Shown here in pieces: positions 1-6,924 of a stretch of DNA of 11,749 bases. A program made the translations under genes and the position numbers. Under the pieces are notes generated by a model that was not told where the DNA came from, did no database searches, and saw nothing but the letters and a program-made list of their open reading frames with translations. How positions within the stretch are numbered: the first letter of the stretch is position 1; each line of letters opens with the position of its first letter. The stretch comes from Treponema sp. (GTDB lineage: Bacteria > Spirochaetota > Spirochaetia > Treponematales > Breznakiellaceae), in contig WQRT01000009.1 in assembly GCA_009786625.1 (NCBI GenBank), positions 1 through 11,749 on the forward strand, in the 5' to 3' direction.

Positions 1-297
1 GATTTTGGCATGGGATTCGATATTATTTTATTCCCGGATGTTTTTGGAAACGCTGTCCACTGGATAATTGATTTCGCGAATTTCAGTTACAGCGATAATG
101 CTTGGACTAACAACCTGACACACGGAACAGGCTCGGCATGGCATCGCGGAATATTGAACACAGGTTTCAGAATCGATCTATCTACCATTCCCGGCATGAA
201 TCATTTTAAAGTACTGCTCGATTTAATTTTTAATGATCTCTTTGATGCAGGTTCAAGATCGTTTACAGTCGGAGCCGTCTTTGGTTTTGGAGCTTAA
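1..297 (+). CDS. C-terminal part of a putative outer-membrane or secreted protein (5' end outside window)
   Basis: The plus-strand frame is open from the first base to a TAA at 295-297, so the gene probably starts left of the window; the ATG at 10 has no visible ribosome binding site and is likely internal. I do not recognise the family. The last 98 residues are rich in aromatic, Gly and Asn residues and end in an alternating polar/hydrophobic stretch (SFTVGAVFGFGA), the pattern of a final beta-barrel strand with an aromatic residue near the C-terminus. No cysteine pair, membrane helix or enzymatic motif is seen. The opposite strand is broken by stops here, which supports this frame. It converges on gltX with only two bases between the stop codons, so its transcription must end inside gltX or be shared with it. 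That it is a real gene is fairly likely; the barrel assignment is inference. Confidence 0.6.
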   Translation, partial: DFGMGFDIILFPDVFGNAVHWIIDFANFSYSDNAWTNNLTHGTGSAWHRGILNTGFRIDLSTIPGMNHFKVLLDLIFNDLFDAGSRSFTVGAVFGFGA

Positions 298-299
298 GT

Positions 300-1835
300 C
301 TATCCGTTTAAACTATTAAGCGCACGCCTTACACGTTCAACGGAACGATCCGCTCTAAGAAGGCGGAGCGAACCGAAAAGCGGAGGACTAACGCGGCTGC
401 CTGTGATTGCAACGCGGAGAGGCATCATCAAATCGCCGAGTTTAACGCCGCGTTTCTCAGCTTCTGCCTTGATTAAATTTTCCGCGTCTTCATCACTTGC
501 CGCTTCAGCCATCGGGCGTACTAATTCAAGTCCGATTTGCAATAGTTCTATCGTCTTTGATAGATCGCACTTCTTGGGAATAAATTCTTCCTCCGGCGGA
601 ATCTTGGGTTCATTAAACAGGTAAGTTATCCTCGCAGGCGCTTCGCTTAAAAAAACAAGCCGCTCCTTGATTAATGACATCGAAGAAAGAAATACCTCAT
701 ATTGTTTCTCAGACGGCTGTCGTCCTTCAATTTTGCCCTCGCGTCTCTGTGTCTCCGTGTGAGTTTCTTCATCAAACAATCCGGCTTCTACAGCGTAAGG
801 CAGGCAAAGCCGCGCCAGCTCATCATCATTCATCATTCTGATGTACTGCCCGTTGTACCATTCAAGTTTTTTATAATCAAAAACCGCAGGCGCTTTATTT
901 AGTTTCTCAAGACTGAAGCGCTGCGCCAATTCCTCCAGCGTGTAGATTTCCTTTCCTTCTTCATACGAAGCGCCGAGTAACGCAATGTAATTTAAAAGCG
1001 CGGCAGGAAGATATCCCTGCTTACGGAATTCGTCAATGCTTGTCGCGCCGTGGCGTTTGGAAAGTTTTTTACCGTCTTGCCCCATCACCATCGGAAGGTG
1101 GCAGAACTCAGGCGGCTCCCAGCCGAAAGCGCGGTACATAATCACATGCAGAGGCGTGGACGCAAGCCACTCCTGAGCACGAAGCACGTGAGTTATTTTC
1201 ATTAAATGATCATCAACCACATTCGCAATATGATAGGTCGGGAACCCGTCGGACTTTAAAAGCACTGGATCGGGATTGACATCATCGTTCTTCCATTCGA
1301 TATCACCGAGTAAGTGATCGTGAAAGCGGGTTGTCTCGCTCAGCGGAATTTTTAATCTGATAGTGCAGGGTTCGCTTGAACCGGCTCTTCTTGCGGCTTC
1401 CGGCGGATCAATACTGCGGCATAAACGATCGTAGCCTGACTCGGATGAATGAGCGGCTTCGCGTTGCTTACGGACTTCTTCGATCCTTTCGGCGGAACAA
1501 AAGCAATAATACGCCTGTCCCTTGCCGATCAATTCCTGCGCGTATTTTTTATACAGATCGGATCGCTGCGACTGGATATAAGGGCCGTACTCTCCGCCGG
1601 TGTCAGGACCTTCATCCCACCTGATGCCAAGCCAGTTGAAAGTATCGTAGAGATTCTGAACATAAATGTCCTCGGAACGTGTTCTGTCCGTGTCCTCAAG
1701 CCGGAGGATGAACCTGCCGCTCTCATTACCACGGGCATGAGAACGAGCGAAAAGATAATTAAAAAGCGCTGTCCTTATTCCGCCTATGTGCTGAAGCCCC
1801 GTGGGAGAAGGCGCGTAGCGGTCTCGTATAATCAT
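300..1835 (-). CDS. gltX: Glutamyl-tRNA synthetase (GluRS)
   Basis: Cytosolic class I aminoacyl-tRNA synthetase that charges tRNA(Glu) with glutamate. The 511-residue protein has the ATP-binding HIGH motif as HIGG (residues 16-19, in PSPTGLQHIGG), the LEDTDR signature at 45-50, a Cys-x-Cys plus Tyr/Cys cluster typical of the zinc-binding insertion (C110, C112, Y134, C138), and the KMSKS loop as KLSKR at 257-261 followed by HG. The C-terminal third is the helical anticodon-binding region and the length is normal for the family. HIGG and the overall sequence resemble spirochaetal GluRS (from memory). Near residues 358-367 the helical domain carries an insert, HTETQRREGK, that comes from a short interspersed DNA repeat. 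The start is set by the conserved YAPSPTG close to the N-terminus; an in-frame stop lies upstream. There is no Shine-Dalgarno sequence, and a -10-like box ends only seven bases before ATG, so the mRNA may be leaderless. Confidence 0.97.
   Translation of the reverse strand: MIIRDRYAPSPTGLQHIGGIRTALFNYLFARSHARGNESGRFILRLEDTDRTRSEDIYVQNLYDTFNWLGIRWDEGPDTGGEYGPYIQSQRSDLYKKYAQELIGKGQAYYCFCSAERIEEVRKQREAAHSSESGYDRLCRSIDPPEAARRAGSSEPCTIRLKIPLSETTRFHDHLLGDIEWKNDDVNPDPVLLKSDGFPTYHIANVVDDHLMKITHVLRAQEWLASTPLHVIMYRAFGWEPPEFCHLPMVMGQDGKKLSKRHGATSIDEFRKQGYLPAALLNYIALLGASYEEGKEIYTLEELAQRFSLEKLNKAPAVFDYKKLEWYNGQYIRMMNDDELARLCLPYAVEAGLFDEETHTETQRREGKIEGRQPSEKQYEVFLSSMSLIKERLVFLSEAPARITYLFNEPKIPPEEEFIPKKCDLSKTIELLQIGLELVRPMAEAASDEDAENLIKAEAEKRGVKLGDLMMPLRVAITGSRVSPPLFGSLRLLRADRSVERVRRALNSLNG
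736..762 (-). repeat. Short interspersed repeat copy inside gltX
   Basis: Read on the minus strand this stretch contains CACGGAGACACAGAGACGCG followed by AGGG. This purine-rich GAGACACAGAG-type sequence is a known kind of short repeat scattered through many bacterial genomes and commonly mistranslated as peptides such as HTETQRRE. Here it lies inside the gltX reading frame and is translated as about ten residues (358-367) without breaking the gene. That it is a repeat copy is inferred from remembered sequence type; only this one clear copy is in the window. Confidence 0.6.
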
Positions 1836-1842
1836 GGGATTT

Positions 1843-1872
1843 ATTGTATCATAAATAGATTAAACGAAACAA
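1843..1872 (-). promoter_or_regulatory. Candidate gltX promoter, possibly giving a leaderless mRNA
   Basis: On the minus strand TTGTTT (1872-1867) and TACAAT (1848-1843) are separated by 18 bases; the -10 box matches the sigma-70 consensus in five of six positions, the -35 in only three. Seven bases separate the -10 box from the gltX ATG, so transcription would begin at or next to the A of ATG. TATGAT overlaps just upstream as an alternative -10. The whole 68-base gap between the divergent genes is AT-rich and must also hold the promoter for the aminopeptidase gene, for which I see no convincing pair of boxes. Confidence 0.35.
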
Positions 1873-1892
1873 TAATTAACATTGGAAAACAC

Positions 1893-1897
1893 AGGAG
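1893..1897 (+). promoter_or_regulatory. Ribosome binding site of the M18 aminopeptidase gene
   Basis: AGGAG stands six bases before the ATG at 1904, a near-ideal Shine-Dalgarno arrangement. It fixes the start and contrasts with the absence of such a site before gltX, which is read divergently from the same gap. Confidence 0.8.
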
Positions 1898-1903
1898 ACA
1901 ATT

Positions 1904-3376
1904 ATGGCAAAAGCGGAAAAAAGTAAAAAAGAAAAGTTATCGGAAAAACTTCTTTTTAAACAAAAGAATTGCTGGGAAGATATTGATAAAAAAACCGAAA
2001 AAGAAATTGAGGAGCTTGCCTCTTCTTATAAAAAATTTCTCGACAACGGGAAAACAGAACGAGAATGTACTGAAGCGATCTGCGGGCTTCTTGATAAAAA
2101 CGGATTTATAAACATTGACGCGGCACAGGATAAAAAATTAAAACCGGGCATGAGAATTTACAGGAACATACGCGGCAAGTCTGTTCTCGCGGCGGTTATC
2201 GGGAAAAAGCCCGCCGCCGAAGGCTGCAATATTCTTGGAGCGCACCTTGATTCTCCGCGCCTCGATCTAAAACCGAATCCGCTTTACGAAGATTCAGATC
2301 TTGCGCTCTTTGACACTCACTACTACGGCGGAATTAAAAAGTATCAATGGACGACAATTCCGCTGGCGATGCACGGCGTATTTGTAAATGAATCCGGAAA
2401 AAAGATGACGGTTAAGATCGGTGAGGAACCTGGCGATCCTGTCTTTACGGTTACAGACCTATTGCCCCATCTTGCTAAAGATCAGATGGCGAAGAAAGCA
2501 TCAGAAGCGGTCGAAGGTGAAGACCTTGATATTCTCGCGGGTTCCCGCCCATATAACGATAAAGATGAAAAAGAAAAAGTAAAACTCGCGCTTGTCGATC
2601 TATTAAATAAAAAGTACGGCATCACGGAAAGAGATTTTACAAGCGCGGAAATTGAATTTGTTCCGGCTTTTAAGGCAAGCGATGTCGGACTCGACCGCAG
2701 TTTAATCGGCGCGTACGGACATGACGACAGATGCTGCGCGTACCCTGCTCTTCAGGCATTGATCACAATCGCGAACGAAGGCGGCGCGAAAGCGGAGACA
2801 GAAGCGCGGGCTTCATCAGCGGAGAAAAGTGCGCCTGTTAAAACGCTTGTGTGTTACTTCTCCGATAAAGAGGAAACAGGTTCCGCGGGAAACACAGGAG
2901 CGAGATCGCTTAACTTCGAAAATTTTCTTACGCTCCTTTGCGGAGGTTCGACCGCCGATCTTAAAACCTGCTATTCAAACTGTGCCATGTTGTCAGCCGA
3001 TGTCAACGCGGCCTATGACCCGACATATTCGGGAGTGTTTGACAAAAAAAATGCCGCGTACATCAGCAGGGGGATCGTATTGGAAAAATATACAGGCTCA
3101 GGCGGCAAGTACGGAGCAAGCGATGCCAACGCGGAGTTTGTCGCGAAGGTTCAGGCGATCCTCAACAGAAATAAAATACAGTGGCAGAGCGGAGAGCTTG
3201 GAAAAGTTGACAAAGGCGGCGGCGGAACAATCGCGCTATACGCCGCTAACCTCGGCATGGATGTGCTTGACTGCGGTGTTCCGGTTTTATCCATGCATTC
3301 GCCGTTTGAAGTAATCAGTAAGATCGATTTATACACGACATATAAGGGATATATCGCGTTCCTGCGCGAAGCGTAG
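1904..3376 (+). CDS. M18-family zinc aminopeptidase
   Basis: Metallo-aminopeptidase of family M18 (aspartyl aminopeptidase / aminopeptidase I type), which removes N-terminal residues from peptides, usually as a cytosolic dodecamer; no signal peptide is visible. The 490 residues contain all expected dinuclear zinc-site motifs in order: GAHLDSPR with H114 and catalytic-partner D116, GHDDR with bridging D274, DKEETGS with general base E323 and ligand E324, SADVNAAYDP with D366, and SMHSPFEV with H465. The protein is somewhat longer than the common 430-470 residues because of a Lys/Glu-rich N-terminus (about 1-20) and an Ala/Glu/Lys-rich low-complexity loop (about 294-310). A strong ribosome binding site supports the start. 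It is transcribed alone, divergently from gltX and convergently with aat (eight bases between stops). A role downstream of Clp proteolysis, trimming peptides, is a reasonable inference but the substrate preference (acidic or not) cannot be read from the sequence. Confidence 0.93.
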   Translation: MAKAEKSKKEKLSEKLLFKQKNCWEDIDKKTEKEIEELASSYKKFLDNGKTERECTEAICGLLDKNGFINIDAAQDKKLKPGMRIYRNIRGKSVLAAVIGKKPAAEGCNILGAHLDSPRLDLKPNPLYEDSDLALFDTHYYGGIKKYQWTTIPLAMHGVFVNESGKKMTVKIGEEPGDPVFTVTDLLPHLAKDQMAKKASEAVEGEDLDILAGSRPYNDKDEKEKVKLALVDLLNKKYGITERDFTSAEIEFVPAFKASDVGLDRSLIGAYGHDDRCCAYPALQALITIANEGGAKAETEARASSAEKSAPVKTLVCYFSDKEETGSAGNTGARSLNFENFLTLLCGGSTADLKTCYSNCAMLSADVNAAYDPTYSGVFDKKNAAYISRGIVLEKYTGSGGKYGASDANAEFVAKVQAILNRNKIQWQSGELGKVDKGGGGTIALYAANLGMDVLDCGVPVLSMHSPFEVISKIDLYTTYKGYIAFLREA

Positions 3377-3384
3377 AATTTTAA

Positions 3385-4101
3385 TTAAAGTGAAACAGGA
3401 ATTTGAGAGCGGGAAATTTTATTCTGCCTTAATAATTTTAAGAAATTCTTTCTCGGCATGACTTCGCCGCCCATGCTGAGAAGATGCGGCGTTGGAACCT
3501 GGCAGTCAATGAACGCAAGCCCGTTTTGAAAAAGCATCGCGGCGAGGCTTAGGAAAGCCGCCTTGGACGCGTTCGCTTTTTTTGAAAACATTGATTCGCC
3601 GAAAAACGCTTTGCCCATCAATACGCCGTAACAGCCTCCGGCAAGCTCTCCGTCAAACCATGCTTCCGCGGAATGTGCCCAGCCAAGCTGATGTAGTTCC
3701 ATGTAACCGTCAATTATATCCTGAGTAATCCATGTACCGCCCTGCCCCGGACGATACATCCCGGCGCAGCCGCTGATTGTACCAAAAAAATCATTATCAA
3801 ATTTAATATCAAACCTGCGGGCTTTAAGAATTTTTTTCATAGATACTGAAACGTGCAGCTTATCAGGAAAAATAACACAACGAGGATCTGGCGACTGCCA
3901 TAGTACAGGATCCCCCGGGTTATACCAGGGGAAAATTCCCTGTTCATATGCTGAGAGCAGCATTCCCGGCGATAGATTTCCACCGACTGCGACGATATCG
4001 CCGTCCCACCCTATTGGGTCTCTGAACGGAAAATAAACTGATTCGTCAAGCCGGGGAAAATCAGGATCAGGACCGGATACATATGATGGTTTATTTGCCA
4101 T
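3385..4101 (-). CDS. aat: Leucyl/phenylalanyl-tRNA--protein transferase
   Basis: Cytosolic transferase that moves Leu or Phe from aminoacyl-tRNA to the N-terminal Lys or Arg of a protein, creating a primary N-degron recognised by ClpS. The 238 residues are full length for the family and show its signatures: VGGNLSPG (39-46), YEQGIFPWY (52-60), WQSPDPR (68-74), TWI, HSAEAW with GELAGG, FGESMFS (167-173, the conserved Glu is E169), and IDCQV with D199 and Q201, the pair equivalent to the proposed catalytic Asp186/Gln188 of the E. coli enzyme. The ATG overlaps the clpA stop codon by one base (TAATG), which with the lack of a close Shine-Dalgarno sequence suggests translation by termination-reinitiation coupled to clpA. 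It is the last gene of the clpS-clpA-aat series. No terminator hairpin is seen before the convergent aminopeptidase gene. Confidence 0.97.
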   Translation of the reverse strand: MANKPSYVSGPDPDFPRLDESVYFPFRDPIGWDGDIVAVGGNLSPGMLLSAYEQGIFPWYNPGDPVLWQSPDPRCVIFPDKLHVSVSMKKILKARRFDIKFDNDFFGTISGCAGMYRPGQGGTWITQDIIDGYMELHQLGWAHSAEAWFDGELAGGCYGVLMGKAFFGESMFSKKANASKAAFLSLAAMLFQNGLAFIDCQVPTPHLLSMGGEVMPRKNFLKLLRQNKISRSQIPVSL

Positions 4102-6506
4102 TACGCAAGTTCAACTCGGAGTTCCGATCGGTTCTCCGATCGGAGTTCCGATTTACAATCCTGCAGATGCTCCGGTGTTTCAGGAATATCTAAACAATAA
4201 CCGTCACGCCAGTCGACACAGGCGCTGCCGCCTTCGGATAATCTGCCAAAGAGCACCTCGTCCACAAAGAAACTTTTTATTTTATCTTCGATAAGGCGCC
4301 CGGCGTTTCTCGCGCCGAACTCCCGGCTGTAGCCTTCCTCTGCTAGTTTATCCACGCAGGAGTCCGTAACGGTAAGTGTTACATTCTTTTCAGCGAGCTG
4401 CACGGCGAAGGCATCAAGCTCTTTGCGGACAATCGAGATCATTATATCGCGCGAAAGATGTCCGAAACGAACAACGGCGTCAAGCCGGTTTCTGAACTCG
4501 GGGGTAAAAAGTTTTTCTACCGCGCTGTCTACCGCGCTGTCGTCCATTACACGATCGCCGAAGCCGATGAGTCCCTTACCGATTTCCCTTGCTCCGGCGT
4601 TGCTTGTCATTATCAAAATTACATTGCGGAAGTCAGCCTTCCGCCCCTGATTGTCGGTAAGGGTGGCGTAATCCATTATCTGGAGGAGTATATTAAAGAT
4701 ATCGCTGTGCGCTTTTTCAATTTCATCAAGAAGAACAACAGCATGAGGCTGCTTGCGGACAGCGTCAGTAAGCTGGCCTCCGTCTTCATAACCGACATAT
4801 CCCGGTGACGATCCGATAAGGCGCGAGACCGTGTACTTCTCCTGGTATTCGCTCATGTCGAAACGCAGCATTGTGATGCCGAGTATTTGAGCAAGCTGCC
4901 GCGCCAGCTCTGTTTTCCCGACACCGGTGGGACCAGCAAAGAGAAAGTTCGCTACAGGTTTTCCTTCCGCGCGGAAACCGGCTCTTGACCGCTTGACCGC
5001 CTTCACCACGGCAGCCACAGCTTCTCCCTGTCCGAAGATACGCTGCATTAATCTTTCTTCCAGAGCTTTTAATTTATCTTTTTCGCTTTCCCCGACAGAC
5101 CTGTGAGGAATACGCGCGATTTTAGAAATGACAGTTTCGATTACAGGAAGACTGATTTCGATTTTTTCCGTCTGTGCATTCTGCACTGTGATAAGATCAT
5201 CATGCAGTACGAAATTTTCCGCAGCTTTGTTTTCGGTAATATTATCTGTCGCGGTCTCTTCATTTTCCTGTTTCTTGTACGCTTCGATACGCGCGTAAGC
5301 TCCGGCTTCGTCAATTACATCTATGGCTTTATCCGGCAGGCGGCGTTCCGTGATAAATTGAGCGGAGAGGCGCACTGCAGTTTCCACAACTTCGTCGCTG
5401 TAATGCACCTGATGGTAATCTTCGTATTTGGATTTTAAACCGTTAAGGATCTCGATTGCTGTTTCCTGTGATGGTTCGTTTATATCGATCTTCTGAAACC
5501 GCCGTGAAAGCGCTCTGTCTTTTTCAAAATATTTATTATATTCCTCGTGAGTCGTTGAACCGATACAGCGCAGTTTGCCGGATGTAAGAGCTGGTTTTAA
5601 CAAATTGGAAGCGTCAAGAGCGTTGCCGGAAACGGAACCCGCGCCGACAAGAGTGTGAATCTCGTCAATAAAAAGAATCGCTTTTTCTTTTTTCAGCATT
5701 TCCTCAACAACGCGCTTAACCCTTTCTTCAAAGTCGCCGCGGTACTTGGTACCCGCGACAAGAGCGCCCATATCGAGGGACAAAATGCAAAACCCGCGTA
5801 AAACCGGGGGAACTTTGCCTTCGACAATTCTCTGAGCAAGACCTTCGGTGATAGCCGTTTTTCCCACGCCGGAATCTCCGACATGGATGGGGTTGTTCTT
5901 TAAACGGCGGCAGAGAACCTGCACCGTACGATCAAGTTCATCTTCCCTGCCGATAACAGGATCCAATTTTTTTTCGCGGGCAAGAGCCGTTAGATCAATC
6001 GAGTAACGTTCAAGAATACTTTTTTTATTAGCTCTCTTCTGACCGTCAGATTGATCGTCCTCGGGAACTTTCGCGCCGGAATCTTTCTCGGAAAAACTGT
6101 GGGACAATGTCTGCAACAACTCAAGCCTTTTAATTCCGGCTTTACGCAGATAATAGCCGCTGTAGCAGCGTTCCTCGTCATAGAGAGAAACCAGAATGTC
6201 CGCAACATCGATCATTTCTTTCTGCGCGGATCTGCAATAAACTAGCGCGCGCTCAATAATGTTATGAAAACCGACTGTCTTTGTCGGTTCGCCGGAAGTC
6301 ACAGGCATTTTCTGCTCAAAGAAATTTTCCATTCCGTGTTTAATCTGTTCAAGGTCGGCGCCGCAGGAAAACAATACACCCTGAACTTCGTCAAATGCCA
6401 AGGCCGCATACAAAATATGCTCCGGCGTCAAGTATTCGTGTTTTCTAATTTTAGCTTCGTTGTATGCCGCGTCAATAATCGCCTGTACATGGCCGGAAAT
6501 TTTCAT
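4101..6506 (-). CDS. clpA: ATP-dependent Clp protease ATP-binding subunit ClpA
   Basis: Hexameric AAA+ unfoldase that feeds substrates, including ClpS-delivered N-degron proteins, to ClpP. The 801 residues contain an N-domain (about 1-150, the ClpS docking platform), D1 with Walker A GDSGVGKT (210-217) and Walker B DE (281-282), and D2 with GPTGVGKT (525-532) and DE (594-595). D1 resembles the GESGVGKT of E. coli ClpA; the long coiled-coil middle domain of ClpB and the shorter one of ClpC are absent. An IGF loop (647-649) occupies the place of the ClpP-docking IGL loop. Compared with E. coli ClpA (758 residues) there is an extra Asn/Thr/Glu-rich linker before D2 (about 408-452) and a C-terminal tail ending in three SE(L/N)R repeats. 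The start has AGAGGA five bases upstream. It follows clpS by 52 bases and overlaps aat by one base. clpP itself is not in the window. Confidence 0.97.
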   Translation of the reverse strand: MKISGHVQAIIDAAYNEAKIRKHEYLTPEHILYAALAFDEVQGVLFSCGADLEQIKHGMENFFEQKMPVTSGEPTKTVGFHNIIERALVYCRSAQKEMIDVADILVSLYDEERCYSGYYLRKAGIKRLELLQTLSHSFSEKDSGAKVPEDDQSDGQKRANKKSILERYSIDLTALAREKKLDPVIGREDELDRTVQVLCRRLKNNPIHVGDSGVGKTAITEGLAQRIVEGKVPPVLRGFCILSLDMGALVAGTKYRGDFEERVKRVVEEMLKKEKAILFIDEIHTLVGAGSVSGNALDASNLLKPALTSGKLRCIGSTTHEEYNKYFEKDRALSRRFQKIDINEPSQETAIEILNGLKSKYEDYHQVHYSDEVVETAVRLSAQFITERRLPDKAIDVIDEAGAYARIEAYKKQENEETATDNITENKAAENFVLHDDLITVQNAQTEKIEISLPVIETVISKIARIPHRSVGESEKDKLKALEERLMQRIFGQGEAVAAVVKAVKRSRAGFRAEGKPVANFLFAGPTGVGKTELARQLAQILGITMLRFDMSEYQEKYTVSRLIGSSPGYVGYEDGGQLTDAVRKQPHAVVLLDEIEKAHSDIFNILLQIMDYATLTDNQGRKADFRNVILIMTSNAGAREIGKGLIGFGDRVMDDSAVDSAVEKLFTPEFRNRLDAVVRFGHLSRDIMISIVRKELDAFAVQLAEKNVTLTVTDSCVDKLAEEGYSREFGARNAGRLIEDKIKSFFVDEVLFGRLSEGGSACVDWRDGYCLDIPETPEHLQDCKSELRSENRSELRVELA
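4117..4152 (-). repeat. Three 12-bp tandem repeats at the 3' end of clpA
   Basis: Three consecutive 12-base units; the outer two are identical and the middle one differs at three positions. On the coding strand each reads TCGGA(A/G)..CGA and encodes SELR, SENR, SELR (residues 786-797). Each outer unit with its flanks forms a small hairpin (ATCGGA-AC-TCCGAT), and the unit junction contains the perfect palindrome CTCCGATCGGAG. The array ends 13 bases before the aat ATG, so it could shape mRNA structure at the clpA/aat stop-start junction. Confidence 0.85.
4518..4541 (-). repeat. Perfect 12-bp tandem duplication in clpA
   Basis: The plus-strand unit TACCGCGCTGTC occurs twice in direct succession and encodes DSAV-DSAV on the minus strand, shortly after the ClpP-docking IGF loop and before FTPEFRNRLD. 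The exact identity suggests a recent slippage duplication that adds four residues without frame loss. Confidence 0.85.
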
Positions 6507-6511
6507 TTATG

Positions 6512-6517
6512 TCCTCT
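6512..6517 (-). promoter_or_regulatory. Ribosome binding site of clpA
   Basis: AGAGGA on the minus strand ends five bases before the clpA ATG (6506), confirming the start. No promoter or terminator is evident in the 52-base clpS-clpA gap, so the two are probably co-transcribed. Confidence 0.7.
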
Positions 6518-6558
6518 ATATGTAATTATACAGTAAAAAACGCTGTCTTTCTATAAAA

Positions 6559-6864
6559 TTAGGCAGGTTCCACAACGCAGCAAAGAGGAAATTCATTCGC
6601 TCTTGCGGCCGCGTGTACCTGTTCAACTTTGGTCGCCGCGATATCCCATGTGTAGATACCGACCAGCCCCTTGCCTTTCTTGTGAACATCAAGCATTATT
6701 TTTGCCGCGTCTGACTCGCTTTTATGGAAGATCGTCATTAATATTTCGACAACAAAATCCATAGATGTGTAATCATCGTTTAAAAGTATAACCTTGAACT
6801 GCTCCGGTTCCTTGAGTTTCTCTGTGGTTTTGCTGGAAGATTTTTCCCTGACCCGCGGTTCCAT
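6559..6864 (-). CDS. clpS: ATP-dependent Clp protease adaptor ClpS
   Basis: Small cytosolic adaptor that binds proteins with N-terminal Leu, Phe, Tyr or Trp and hands them to the ClpA N-domain. The 101 residues consist of a charged flexible N-terminal extension (about 1-21), which in ClpS is needed for delivery, and the core fold. N-degron pocket residues are present: N29 and D30 in LLNDDYTSM, gatekeeper M35, and H61 in MLDVHKKG; GxYTWDIAATKV and ANEFPL are also family signatures. It lies directly upstream of clpA and 60 bases after the carB-dapF stop codon. There is no good Shine-Dalgarno sequence; a strong promoter-like pair of boxes ends five bases before ATG, so a leaderless transcript is possible in addition to read-through from carA-carB. 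No other in-frame start is plausible before the conserved core. Confidence 0.97.
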   Translation of the reverse strand: MEPRVREKSSSKTTEKLKEPEQFKVILLNDDYTSMDFVVEILMTIFHKSESDAAKIMLDVHKKGKGLVGIYTWDIAATKVEQVHAAARANEFPLCCVVEPA

Positions 6865-6869
6865 AATTT

Positions 6870-6898
6870 ATTATGTCCAAACTTGCCTGTGTTGTAAA
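6870..6898 (-). promoter_or_regulatory. Candidate sigma-70 promoter immediately in front of clpS
   Basis: On the minus strand TTTACA (6898-6893) and CATAAT (6875-6870) each match the sigma-70 -35 and -10 consensus in five of six positions and are exactly 17 bases apart. Only five bases (AAATT) separate the -10 box from the clpS ATG, so transcription would start at about the first base of the coding sequence. It would let clpS-clpA-aat be expressed independently of the carA-carB/dapF genes upstream. Confidence 0.55.
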
Positions 6899-6924
6899 GT
6901 CTCCGTCCGGCTTGTTAATCCCGT

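Noticed and set aside
820..840. CAT/CATT microsatellite-like run in gltX.
   Set aside because: It simply encodes IRMMNDDEL with Asp/Met/Asn codons and is too short and irregular to treat as a repeat element.
1449..2111. A 220-residue plus-strand frame across the gltX start and the intergenic region.
   Set aside because: It is the antisense of gltX followed by an out-of-frame reading of the aminopeptidase gene; its product has no family features, whereas both overlapped genes have full motifs.
2785..2835. Possible decayed second copy of the gltX repeat in the M18 aminopeptidase loop (CGGAGACAGAAGCGCGGG, encoding ETEAR).
   Set aside because: It only loosely resembles the gltX copy, with several gaps, and lies in a Lys/Glu/Ala-rich low-complexity loop where similar codon strings arise by chance.
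3377..3390. TTTAATTAA palindrome between the aminopeptidase and aat stop codons as a bidirectional terminator.
   Set aside because: The palindrome is short and AT-only, without a GC-rich stem, so it would not form a stable terminator hairpin.
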